From Cryptomeria japonica (Eukaryota > Streptophyta > Pinopsida > Cupressales > Cupressaceae): DNA of 64,000 nt. Under the pieces are notes generated by a model. It was not told where the DNA came from and made no database searches. It saw nothing but the letters and a program-made list of their open reading frames with translations. The stretch is from contig NC_081411.1 in the NCBI RefSeq assembly GCF_030272615.1, positions 209,760,744-209,824,743 on the forward strand. Reading direction: 5' to 3'. Made by a program: the position numbers and the translations under genes. Of the stretch, positions 48,814 to 59,890 are shown one piece after another; within the stretch, counting starts at the first letter, position 1, and each line of letters opens with the position of its first letter.

Positions 48814-49040
48814 AATTAACTTAATGCTTTTCCCTTGTTATTTTTCGTTTAAAATCTTTGCTTGTAAATCTTATTTAAAAAAAAAAATTTATACATATAT
48901 ATTGGAATATTTTCACCCTTATAACCTTATGATGATATATTTATATAAATATATATATATATATATATATAAATATATATATATTTATATATATATATAT
49001 AAATATATATATATAAATATATATATTTATATAAAATATA
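48783..49040. repeat. TA-rich microsatellites
   Basis: (TA)n at 48783-48811 and mixed TA/TAAA runs at about 48940-49040. A further block lies at 49587-49655. Low-complexity frames across them are not genes. Confidence 0.9.
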
Positions 49041-49100
49041 TTTAAAAAATAAATATAAATAAATTAAAAAAAAAGGGGAAATTGGGTTCCACGCGGACCG

Positions 49101-49302
49101 CACTGTGTGTACGGACAGTGAGGGCCACGCGACGCCCACTGTGTGAACACACAGTGCGGGCCGCTCGGCTCCCACTGTGTGGACACACAGTGGACAGCCG
49201 CGGCCGCGACTGTGTGGCCACACAGTGGTGTGAGCCGCTAGCGGCGCCCACTGTGTGGACACACAGTGGTGCCGTGGTGCCCACTGTGCGCCCACACAGT
49301 GG
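49101..49302. repeat. array of six palindromes, about 36-bp period
   Basis: Dyad units of 20-22 bases at 49101-49120, 49137-49156, 49172-49193, 49208-49227, 49248-49269 and 49281-49302. The consensus arms are CCACTGTGTG and CACACAGTGG around a 2-base centre. Unit 4 has an 18-base perfect palindrome (ACTGTGTGGCCACACAGT); unit 1 is the most decayed. The spacers are GC- and CpG-rich, in sharp contrast to the AT-rich surroundings. Confidence 0.92.
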
Positions 49303-49603
49303 CGCCTCGGCCCTCCCCGCCGCCTTCTTTGAACCTGCAGCAAAGTAATGGCCGCCGCCTTAGGGTTTCGGCCCTATTAAAAAGAATACTCAGTGGTTAA
49401 CAAAAAAAAAAGGGATTAAACCCTAGCCCAGGTAGGGCTAGGGTAAATGGATTAAAATAATAGGTTAGTTCATAGTTATTAATATATTTATAAAAAAAAA
49501 ATATAAAACCCTAATTAGGGTTGGAAAGCAAATTAACTATTATCTTGGGGAGATAATTTTAAATGAATTAAAGATAATGTAAAATTATATATATATATAT
49601 ATT

Positions 49604-49647
<44 letters not shown>

Positions 49648-50198
49648 TATATATATTCTGGTTTTAAAGTGGAGAAAGTTTTTTAATAAAGTTTTAAATA
49701 TTTAAATGTTTTTTTTTCTAATAGAGTTTTAAACATTTAAATACTTCCGTATAATTACTCATAGGAAGTAAGAAGGAAAGTGAAATACATAAATCATAAG
49801 AAGTAAGCCTAGCCTTTATAATTTTAAATGTATTTAATGAAATAAATACTTAATTTTGTCCCGGTTAATTTAATTAGAGTATTAAAATTTTAAAATGGAT
49901 GTTTAGACTATATGTCTTATTGGAGATGGAATTAAACTCCCTCTCTTATTTTCTTTAGCATGTTTGATTTAATAAACCTAATGACTAGGTATCTCGTGGA
50001 GATAAAATTAAACCAATTAGTTTTTCCGCAATTAGAATTAAACAAATTATCGATGCTTGATTCGTTTCAGAATTAGCTCGAACATAATTATGGAAATTTG
50101 AATAACGCTTGTCGTGTGAGTGAACTTGTTAATTAATTAGTATGTTTTTAAAAAAAAATTGTTCCGTTTTTGCCCTAAATTTTGGGCATGACACTACT

Positions 50199-50970
50199 TG
50201 CAGTCCCAAAAACTCAAAAAAGACTAGCTCAAAGAGCATTGCTCAATCTAAGAAACTATTTGCTAATCCCAGGATGAAGTAAATATAAACCCTGAACCCA
50301 CTACATAGAATAAGTCTATAATTAAAGGAACAACTACAAATGATAACAAAATTCATAATGAGAAGATGCAATAGCTAGAAAAGAACTACTCCATATACCA
50401 TATACGATTATCATAGAATATACTAGGTATTTGGAGAATTCTCTCCCATCGCCTCATGACCTACATTGTTCACCTACTAGGAATTTTATCCAAGCTTTAA
50501 TCCCATCAAGTATCCTTTTGGTACCCCCACTACCCTTTCCAGAGTAGGATCCTTCTCAATGTTCTACTGATGTGGTTGGTGAAGCACTAATGATGCACTG
50601 AGTAAAAAAGGTCAAAAAATTGATTTGCTTCTACTGATGAAATAAGCTCAAAGAATAACCCTATCTCATTATTAAATATATTGCAATTATTAGATTCAAG
50701 AGCTATCTTCATGGTATTGTATATGTTCACACAGTGGGGTTTCTTCTTTAAAATTTTCCTTGGGAAAATCACACACACACATCCCTTGCCATTTAACAAG
50801 TCATATTTCTTCATTTCCCTTTCACCATCATACATAGAAATGAAATCATATTTTATGTAGCTTGAACACAAATTAAAATAAACCTAAGCCAGTCATATTA
50901 ACATGTGAATGGAGTGTAACTAATTTTAATAGATTTAGTGATATTATATACAACTCATTAACCCAATAGG
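50199..50970. other. flank between the solo LTR and LINE B
   Basis: Contains a minus-strand frame of 94 codons (50587-50871) without recognisable domains; not called as a gene. Confidence 0.45.
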
Positions 50971-50981
50971 AAATATAACTT
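50971..50981. repeat. target-site duplication of LINE B, left
   Basis: AAATATAACTT, repeated directly after the A-tail at 59880-59890. Confidence 0.8.
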
Positions 50982-51030
50982 TTGGGTATGTTAAAGGAAG
51001 CATATAGTTTATTAAAGGTTCCCCAAAAAA

Positions 51031-51444
51031 CCTAGTTGGTTGAAGTAAAATTTAGATGGGTCCTTGAAATGGAACCCGAGTCGGGAAGGAGGGGGTGGTG
51101 TCATCAGAGACTTGGAGGGAAAAGTGGTGGTGGCCTATGTGGATAATATTTGTATTCAAATCTCTAGCATGGTAGAGATAATGGTGGCTTTTTATGGCAT
51201 CTCACTTGCTAAGAATAAAGGTAGGCAGTTAATCATAGAAGGGGATTCCAAGAACATAATCATGATGTTACAAGCTCAACCAAACTAGGTTGGCAACTGG
51301 TAAATATCATCATAAAATGTGATGGTGTCACTACCACATTAGACAATATGGTTTTGCAACACATTCTTAGAGAGGGAAATAAGATAGCTGACAAGTTAGC
51401 CAACTTGGATTCCTTTGCAAAGGGGATTAAAGTTTGGATGGATC
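51031..51444 (+). pseudogene. LINE RNase H-like domain, copy B
   Basis: Plus-strand frame: NLDGSLKWNPSREGGGGVIR (first Asp), SSMVEIMVAFYGISLAKNKG (Glu), LIIEGDSKNIIMML (Asp), then after a stop VLQHILREGNKIADKLANLD (final Asp). All four catalytic positions are still readable, but stops occur before the NLDG and after QAQPN. The frame continues past the Copia-3 insert (KVWMDL to the left, HNLLVDMSAMIND at 58452 to the right). Confidence 0.82.
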
Positions 51445-52747
51445 TGTTGGAAACAACAATGAAGGAAAACTGAGAGGGGGTGAATCATTTTTCTACCAAA
51501 TCTACAAACTCAACCACAAATACAAATCTGATAAACTTCAATGACAACAAAGATAAGAAAATTGATAGCACAACACACAACACTAAGATTTTTATGTAGA
51601 ATACTTGGTTAAGGTAAAAAACATGGTGAGACCCTACCCAAAATAAGATGATAGTCTGTAGTAGTATGTGAAAATAGTTACAATGAGGAATGCACCATCA
51701 TTCATGAACACTTTGTAGAGCTTGCAACTCAAGATAAAATAACCTAGAAGGCTACCACCCTTAGGGAAGTCTCACTAACTTACAACAAGATTCGGTCTAC
51801 AATCTGGAAGCAATGAACTACAATAATAGCATTTGTTACTGCTTAATGACAGTTCTGGTTAAGCACAATTGTCTTCTCTGCACCAATTCCTGCTCAATAA
51901 ACCACACTAAAAGATGAATCCCTTTGTTTTCACACACACCACTTTTTGATAATGCAGACACAACCTCAACATCTAAGTTACATTACTATATCACCTATTT
52001 ATAAAATTCATCAACTTTGACAACAAGGTCGGCTAAACCCTCAACACCCAATTACAAAATTACATCACATGTTGCAAAGATCAGTCATCTAACCAATATA
52101 ATAATATACATGATATAACATGATATAACATGGATCTAATTTAAATCTTCAAATATGCAACACCATCAGAAATCATGTCAAGATCAACCATAACACGCTA
52201 CACCACCAGGAATACTGCATAACATGAAGAACATTATTGGATGAGCACAATCACCAACAACCTACACAACGATCAATGCGGATCATCAAAAAAATAGGAC
52301 ACAATTAGCAAACACAAACAAGTATGTTAGAGTCATCACCAATAGTTGTACCAACATCTGAAACTTAAAAGTACTCAAACAACAATAGTTGTCACAAAAA
52401 AAATACTTTGCGGAGCACCAAATCATGAGCCATCTGAAATGAAGATACACAAGACCATCCTAAACAATCTCCCAAAATATTAGCTCAAGGTATGATCACA
52501 CAAGAATATACTAGAGGAAATACCGAACTCTGTAAAGCACTGATCAGAAAAACAAATTACAAACCGAATCATATGATATGATCAATTAAGCTTTCTAGAT
52601 CACCAAACTAATACAAAAGGATATAATGATACTGGAAATACTCCATATACCAAATCATGATACCAATAAATCAATCTGCAATCACCGAAGAAAGAATATG
52701 TTGACATCAATGACAACAACATATACTAGAAGCATCAATGTCCAACA
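51445..52747 (-). repeat. Copia-3 3' LTR
   Basis: TGTTGGAAACAACAATGAAGG...GTCCAACA, followed by the polypurine tract complement ATCTCCCCTTTGG. Confidence 0.9.
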
Positions 52748-53052
52748 ATCTCCCCTTTGGCATTGATGGCAACATGAGTGTGAAAAATAATCAATGCAAA
52801 GAAAGAAAATATCACCAACAGACTCCCCCTAAGACTAAGATAAAGCAGTTTTTCACATACTTCTCTCCCCCTTTGACACCAATGCCATAGATTCTCAAAT
52901 CAAAAAACCAAACTCTCCCCCTAGATAAGAAAATCATGATTCTCTCCCCTTTAAATATACTGACTACTCTAGCAGAGTAGCAACACCAATTCATCAATCT
53001 GGACAAAAAGATAAGACTGTGAAGACCATTGGATTGATGCAACTCAATGCAT

Positions 53053-54600
53053 CTAGTTCTCATCAGGAGGGGTGGATACCCCTAACTTGTCTCTCAAATA
53101 GACAAATGCATCTGTAGGTAAAGGCTTAGTGAAAATATCAACAATTTTTTCCTTTATAGACACATACTCCAACTTCACTTCCTCTTCACTAACTTTTTCT
53201 CTCAAGAAATGATATTTGATTGATACACATTTACTCTTTGAATGTTGCACCTGATTCTTTGACATATTAATAGCTTTGGAATTATCATAATATATGACAC
53301 TAGGCTCATCATAGATAACTCTGATATCCTTCAACATTTGCTTCATCCAAACTACCTGAGTACAGTTACTAGCAACACCAATGTACTTAGCTTTAGTAGT
53401 AGATAGGGAGACTGAATCCTATTTCTTGGTTTCCCTTGAAAATAATTTCTTACCCAAAAATAATGCACCACCAGAGGTACTCTTTTGGCTATCAACATCA
53501 CCAGCCCAATCAACATCACTATAAGCACATACCATGAAATCATCATTCCTCTGATACCACAAAGCATAATCCATAATCCCTTTTAAGTATTTGAATATCC
53601 TCTTTACAGTAGTGACATGACTCTCTTTTGGATTAGCTTGATATCTAGTAGCCATTCACACAACATGCATAATGTGTGGTCTAGTCTAAGTAAGATATAT
53701 AAGTCCACCAACCATAGATCTATATAAAGACTGATTATCTTTCGGAGATTCATCATTTTTAGATAATTTTCAGCCATTCACCATAGGAGTTCCAACCAGT
53801 TTGGAGTCTTCTAAGCCAAACATCTTCAATAATTCCTTCAAATATTTAGATTGAGATATAAAAATACCTTTCCCAGTCTATAAAATCTACAATCCTAAGA
53901 AAAATTTCATCTCTCCTATCATAAATATCTCAAATTCTTTCTGCATATCAAAAACAAAATTCATGCTCAAGTTATCATCTCCTCCAAAGACAATATCATC
54001 AACAAAAACTTCAACAATCAAAATGTTTTCATTCTCAATCTTTAAATATAGATTACTATCAGCAATATCTTTAGTAAATCCTAACTTCAAAAAATACTTA
54101 TCCAATATAGCATACTAGGTTCAGGGGCTTGTCTCAATTCATTAAGAGCTTTCTTCAGTTTGTATAGCATGTCTCTATCATCTAATAATGAATATCCATC
54201 AAGTTTCTCAATGTAAACTTCTTCCTCAAGATCAACATTTAGAAAAGATGACTTGACATCCACCTAATATACCTTGAAATCTTTATAGGTAGCATATGCA
54301 AGCAATAGTATAATAGCTTCAAGTCTGGCTACCAGAGAAAAAGTATCTTCATAATCAATACCTTCTTTCTATGAATATCCTTTGCATACTAATCTTTCTT
54401 TATTTATGAAAACTTCACTGACCTCATTGATTTTTTTCCTGAATACCCATTTAGTATCAATCACATTCTTATCTTTAGATCTAGACACAAGTTCTCATGT
54501 GTTATCCTTTTTAATCTGATCTTATTCTTCTTCCATAGCCCTTATCCAATTGTCATATTTGCAATCTTCAACAACATCTTTAGGTTCAATTTTAGAAATC
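53053..54600 (-). pseudogene. Copia-3 reverse transcriptase and RNase H
   Basis: Broken minus-strand frames: 53346-53053 (VIYYDNSKAINMSKNQVQHS, YVSIKEKIVDIFTKPLP), 53655-53419 (VKRIFKYLKGIMDYALWY, YSDVDWAGDVDSQKSTSGGA), 54105-53887 (ILIVEVFVDDIVFGGDDN, containing the F-V-D-D catalytic box) and further RT sequence to about 54600. Stops separate every piece. Confidence 0.9.
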
Positions 54601-54848
54601 AAACGTACATCTTCAGTAGCTAGCCTTCTTCTAGTCATCACGCTTTTATTTTTATCAACAATAAACTGATTTTCAGAATGATTCAATCTTACATACCTTA
54701 TAGTCTTCTAATTTTTTTGACTTTCAAGTTCCTGCACCTCTCCACCAACAGTGGTAATATCTATATTAAATATCTCTACCAAATCATTCTTCTTTAATTC
54801 TTCAGTCTAATTTAGTGTTAAAACAACATACTGACCATCATCATACCT

Positions 54849-56274
54849 TCATGCTTTGATATCCTTTTCATAGTTCTCATCAACCTTGACATTTGCACTT
54901 TCCAATATCTTTCTCAGTGTGTTATTGTAGCATCGGTAGGATTTTCTCTTTGTTGAATATCTTGAGAAAATCCCTTCATCACTTCTTGCATCAAACTTTC
55001 CTATATCCTCATCTCTCTTGATATAACACTTACTACAAAAAATTCTGAAATATCTCACAGTAGAAACATGGCCAAACCATAGCACATAAGGAGCCTTACC
55101 AGTATCACCTTTTTATATGCACTTGGTTGAATGTGTAAACAATCGTGGTAACAACTTCTCTCTAATAGAACTTCAGAACATTCCTTTCAATCAACATAGT
55201 CCTTGCAACATCCAAGACAATTTTATTCTTCCTTTCAACAACTCCATTCTACTATGGGATTGTAGGAGCAGATAATTGTCTACTAATTCCATGTTTCTCA
55301 TAGAATGAATCAAACTCACCAAAACAAAATTCTCCTCCTCTATCAGATCTCAGACATTTCACCTTCAGTACTATCTCAGTCTCAACCTTTTCTTTGAATA
55401 TCTTGAATTTTTCTAATGCTTCTGATATTTCCTTCAAAAAGACAACCCACATCATCTTGGAATAATCACCAATCAGTAACCAAAAAGTATATGTCACCCT
55501 ACACACTTCTAATGTTTGTAGGTCCACATAGGTTAGTATGCACAAGATCTAGCAATCCATCAAATGTATACTTTTTACTCTTGAAATAAATTCTTGTTTT
55601 CTTACCCATTTGACATTCCTTACATACCTGATTAGCAGGCTTAACAATTTTAGGAAAATCTCTAATAGCTTGTATAGAACTGACCTTAATAATTGAATCA
55701 AAATAACATGACACATTCTCCTATGCCACAACCAACTTTCATCAATATGAGCAATCAAGCAACTTTTCTCACCAGCATTCAAATGAAATATATTACCTTT
55801 AATCTTAGTTCCAGATGCAATCTCTATACCAGAGGCATTTAGGATCTTACATTTTCCATTCTTGAATTGTAAATCATAACCTTTGTCAACCATATATCCA
55901 ACACTTAAAATATTATGTTTCACACCTTCAACATATAAGATATCATCAGTGTTATGCTTACCATCAAATGAAATAGAACCTCTACCATAGATCACATAGG
56001 CTTTGTTATCTCCAAATCTTACTATTCTACCATCATATCTTTCCATACTCACAAATTTACTTTTATCACCGGTCATATAATATGAACAACCACTATCAAT
56101 CACCCATTCATCTTTCTCTTCTACTTTAGCAGGTAAAGCTTTCTCCTTAATAGTGTAGATTGTGGAATCAATAGGTACCAATCCATCTTCTTTGATAGAA
56201 ATAAACACCACTTCATCTCCTTCTGATTCTTCATCTATTGCACCTTCATCAACAACATAATAATATTCACACAA
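54849..56274 (-). pseudogene. Copia-3 integrase and protease region
   Basis: 56274-55549 carries the retropepsin site WVIDSGCSYYMTGDKSKF and the gag-pre-integrase block WLWHRRMCHV. 55714-55252 carries CKECQMGKKTR, LLDLVHTNLCGPTN (the first catalytic Asp replaced by Asn) and CLRSDRGGEFCFGEFD. 55085-54849 is the post-core part (KCYIKRDEDIGKFDARSDEG). Frameshifts and the Asp-to-Asn change make it inactive. Confidence 0.88.
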
Positions 56275-56289
56275 TCGAATCCAGAAAAA

Positions 56290-57090
56290 AATACACTAGA
56301 AATGCAAAATGGATTGTGGAAATCTCATAGCTTTAACATAATAATAGTTCTTTTGGATCTTATACTTCTTGTTAGGATTGTAAGGCTTATCATACTTTTC
56401 ACGCTTCTCATATTTATCATTCCGATAATGCTTTCTGGATGTATATTCTCTAAATATTATCTTAGACTTTCCTTATCATTCACCAAATTCACTTAGTTCA
56501 AATACTGCAATCTTTCCAACCAACATATCTCTTTTCATAGGAGTTACACTCCAGATCTCATCAATAGTAGCTACTTTAAATTTTTAAGAAGGAGACAATG
56601 ATCTCAATACCTTAAAACCAATGTCATCTTCTTCAAGGGTTCCACCGGCACATTTGATACCTAGGACAAGATCATTCACCTTTGCCATAAAGGTGTTTAT
56701 GTTCTCATCTTCTCCCATCTTCAGCATCTCATACTTCCCTTTCAAACTCTGCAATTTAGCAATTTTTACTTATTTCTCTCCTTCATACAAGGTCTTAAGC
56801 TTCTCCTAGATCTCATGTGTAGTCTGAAGTCCCATTACATTAGTCATATTTGAATTAGTCAAGGCACTCAGTAATGCTTCCTTAGCTCTAATAGTTTTTT
56901 TAGCAACCTTGATCTCATCAATAGTATCTGGTCCATTTCGAGGAATAGAATAGACATTATTTGTAATCTTCCAATATTCTTCTCCAATAAATCTCAAGTG
57001 TACCTCCGTCTAGTTCTTCGATACAATATAGTTACTTCCATCAAATGTTAGACTCTCCTTCTTAAAGATAACACCTCTAGTTACCATTCC
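56290..57090 (-). pseudogene. Copia-3 gag remnant
   Basis: Minus-strand UBN2-type gag, closest in wording to Copia-1 gag (FIGEEYWKITNNVYSIPRNG, AKEALLSALTNSNMTNVMGL), with several stops. Confidence 0.8.
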
Positions 57091-57124
57091 AATTCTCCTC
57101 AAATGGTTAAGCTTTGATACAAAT

Positions 57125-58448
57125 TATTGGCAACAAGAAGGAGAGAAAACTCATAGGTCATGAATCAGTTTTGTATCAGATTTACAAACTCAACTCCAAA
57201 TAAAAATCTGATGAACTACAACAACAACAAAGATAAGAAAATTGATAACACAACACACAACACCAAGAATTTGATGTGGATAACCCAGTTAAGGGAAAAA
57301 CCATGATGGGAACCTACCCACAATAAGATGATACTCTGCAGTAGTATGTGAAAATACTTACAATGGGTAATGCAGAAGTATTCAGGCACACTACCTGGAC
57401 CTTACAACTCAATATACAATAATTTAGAAGGCTACAACCCTTAGGGAAGTCTAATCGACTTACAACAACATCTAGACAATAATCTAGAAGGAATGAACTG
57501 CAATAATAGCATATGCTAATGACTGATGACAGTTTTGGTTAAGCACAATTGTCTGCTCTACACTAATCTATTCTCAATACACCACACTGAAAGATGAATC
57601 ATTTGTTTGCACATACACCACTTTCTGATAATGTAGACACAACCTTGACATCTAAATTACATGACTATATCACTTATTTATACAATTCATCAACCTCGAC
57701 AACAAGTTCAACTAAACCCTCAACACCTAATTACAAAATTACATCACACAATATAAAGATCGACCACCAGATCAATATAATAATATACATAATATAACAT
57801 GGACGTAATTCAAATCTCCAAATACACAACACCCTTGGAAATCATGCCAAGATCAACCGCAACACGCTACACCGCTAGGAATACCACATAACATGAAGAA
57901 TATCCCCAGTTTAGAAAAATCACCAAGAACCCACACAATGATCAATGCAAATCATCAAAAAAGAATAGGACATAATTAAGAAACACCAACAAGAATTTTA
58001 GAGTCATTAGTAATAGTTGTACCAACACCACTTTTCAAATCTTCATCGATCAACATCTGAAACTTAAAAGTACTCAAACAATAGTAACTATCACGAAGAA
58101 AGATAAATTGTGGAGCACGAAATCATGAACCATCTGAAATGAAGATACACAAGACCATCCTAAAAAATCTCCCAAAATATTATCTCAGGGTCTGATCACA
58201 CCAGAATATACTGAAGGAAATATTGAACTCTAGAAAACACTGATCAGATAAACAAATTGTAAACCGGATCATATGATATGATCAATGAAGCTTTTTGGAT
58301 CACCAAAACTAATACAAAAGGATATAATGATACTAGAAATACTCCATATACCAAATCATGATACCAATAAATCAATCTACAATCACCAGATCAAGAATAT
58401 GTTGACATCAATGACAACAACATATCCTAGCAGCACCAATTTCCAATA
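57125..58448 (-). repeat. Copia-3 5' LTR
   Basis: Matches 51445-52747 throughout, including 'gttgacatcaatgacaacaa' near its right end. Confidence 0.9.
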
Positions 58449-58575
58449 GATTTACATAATTTACTTGTTGATATGAGTGCCATGATTAATGATGATAATA
58501 AAATCTATGAGTCCTAAATATTCAAAAAATATCTTTTTTGTTTATATTCTTTCCATGATGTACTATCATATCTTG

Positions 58576-58671
58576 AAGTGGACTTATTATTTTAAAAGAA
58601 GGGAAAGTGACATTTATAATACTAAGTGGACTTATTATTTTAAAGGAAGGGAAAGTGACATTTATAATACT
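58576..58671. repeat. tandem duplication, 48-bp unit
   Basis: Two abutting units (58576-58623, 58624-58671), starting AAGTGGACTTATTATTTTAAA, differing by one base. It lies in LINE B between RNase H and ORF3. Confidence 0.93.
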
Positions 58672-58749
58672 ACTCCTAATTGTGTTTTTTCAAATCCTAG
58701 TTTGTGTAATCCAATCTTATCCCCTAACTAGAGTTTAACATCTATAACA

Positions 58750-59123
58750 ATGGGAGAAGATTTAATTCAAATGAAGCTCGATAGTTGTGAGAAATTTAAA
58801 GAGAATAATACCCTCTTGGAGAAAGTGGGGGAGGGTAGTCTTGTTAACTATGTGGAAGGTATGAAGGGATTTTATCCTTTTATTTTGGATCAATTAGCCT
58901 AGTCTTGGAAGAATGGTAATGTCTAGATGGAAAGATGAAGTTTACCATGTTAGTGGAGACTATTGTTGTCATCACTAGGTTGGCTGTGGAAGGAAAGTCT
59001 TTCGAAAAATTCCTAAAGATAACTACAAGGAAGACTTTAAAATACTTGTGGGTTCAAATGGAGAATGTGACCCATCTCCAAAATTCTTTCAAAAGGGATG
59101 ATCTTCCTAGTATCTGGAAATAG
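58750..59123 (+). pseudogene. ORF3 remnant of LINE copy B
   Basis: From ATG 58750: MGEDLIQMKLDSCEKFKENN, LLEKVGEGSLVNYVEG, stops, SWKNGNV, then ETIVVITRLAVEGKSFEKFL. It aligns with copy C ORF3 (MGGEKSIMEPSSCELWEKNK, WMKVVDGGLDL, IAEIMGLSMEEKNFYGE). Shared positions include Met-Gly, Ser-Cys-Glu, Asn, Lys-Val, Gly-x-Leu and the I-T-x-L-x-x-E-G-K-x-F box. Decayed by stops and frameshifts after about 110 codons. Confidence 0.65.
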
Positions 59124-59879
59124 GCGATGTTTCTATTGATGAATTTTATCACCTTGGATGAATGTTTTAACTCGTTTCAATCCCAACATTTTTTTGATGT
59201 TAAATCACTTAAGATATGGAATTAAGATGAATTTTCCCATTTGGATTTTCTCCTCCATATCCTTGTCTATGGTAGTGCGTAAGTGTAAAGGTACCCTCCC
59301 CTTGCACCAAGGCCTCGTCACAAGAATCTGACAATGTAAATTAAACATCATACATAAAATCAGTTGTTCTTTTCTTATTACATACAAAGTTTTGTAGTGT
59401 TCATGCTAATAGCTTTCTTGATGGGTCTTCATACCTTTGCACTCGTAGTTCTGGTTCTCTTATGTAATTCATTAGTAAGTTTTGTTTATAAAAAGTCATT
59501 TTATTTTTTGGTTCATGGCCTAGATTATTCGAGTTTGAGCATACTTTCTGTGAGCTGGTTGCTTCTTGATTTGCTTGATGGTTAAAGATTATGAGTTTGA
59601 ATGGATTACTCATTCTCTACAAAAGGATGTTTCCTTCTACCCGCCGACAGTTTTTGATATGCCAAAATCCATCAATGTTAATTTTTAGGTTGATTATGGG
59701 TATATCTTTGGCATATGATAGGTGAGTTTTTGGCATGATAGAAACTCAGTTTCTCATATAGGTTCTCAGTAGGAGAAGAATAGTTTTCTTATGATCTGTA
59801 TAAACTTATTCTATACTTATTGTAATATTCCTTTTAATATTAATATATTATAGGCTTCAGCCTTTTTCAAAAAAAAAAA
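59124..59879 (+). other. LINE B 3' untranslated region and A-tail
   Basis: No domain. Ends in the TAGGCTTCAGCCT hairpin and poly(A). Confidence 0.7.
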
Positions 59880-59890
59880 AAATATAACTT
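59880..59890. repeat. target-site duplication of LINE B, right
   Basis: AAATATAACTT; its first A merges with the A-tail. Confidence 0.8.

Larger units (their letters stand above)
46334..50193 (+). mobile_element. very long solo LTR, 3.86 kb
   Basis: Starts TGTGAGGCCTCACC and ends TTTTGGGCATGACA, flanked by exact 5-bp duplications CTACT (46329-46333 and 50194-50198). There is no second copy of the edges inside and no retroviral coding region, so it is best read as a solo LTR left by LTR-LTR recombination. It contains TA microsatellites (48783-48811, 48940-49040, 49587-49655), a GC-rich palindrome array (49101-49302) and 'aaccctagcccaggtagggctaggg' near 49415. Short frames inside show no domains. 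Orientation is uncertain; plus is given because the TG...CA edges read either way. Confidence 0.8.
51445..58448 (-). mobile_element. Copia-3, complete but inactive
   Basis: Minus-strand Copia element: 3' LTR 51445-52747, polypurine tract just inside (AAAGGGGAGAT on the minus strand), pol about 53050-56274, gag about 56290-57090, degenerate primer-binding site at 57113-57122, 5' LTR 57125-58448. LTR edges TGTTGG / CCAACA (CCAATA in the right LTR). The flanks GGATC and GATTT are only a partial target duplication. Many stops. Confidence 0.9.
50982..59879 (+). mobile_element. LINE copy B, 5'-truncated, split by Copia-3
   Basis: Plus-strand non-LTR element in two parts, 50982-51444 and 58449-59879 (about 1.9 kb net). 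It contains an RNase H-like domain, an ORF3 remnant, and a 3' end TAGGCTTCAGCCTTTTTC followed by about 14 As. AGGCT-TC-AGCCT can form a small terminal hairpin. 11-bp target duplications flank it. Copia-3 interrupts it just after the RNase H domain. Confidence 0.8.

Noticed and set aside
49101-49302. CRISPR-like array
   Set aside because: Units are palindromes with variable arms, spacers are 13-20 bases and mutually similar, and the host is a plant.
49042-49348. Frames of 80-138 codons across the palindrome array as proteins
   Set aside because: They arise from repeated GC-rich dyads and TA runs, have no domain, and occur on both strands.
46268-50263. Treating the ~65-bp flanking repeats as a long target duplication
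   Set aside because: The exact CTACT next to TG...CA fits an LTR element. The longer match is diverged and behaves like older tandem repeats.
50587-50871. 94-codon minus-strand frame
   Set aside because: No domain, no homologue in the window, and typical of chance frames in AT-rich DNA.
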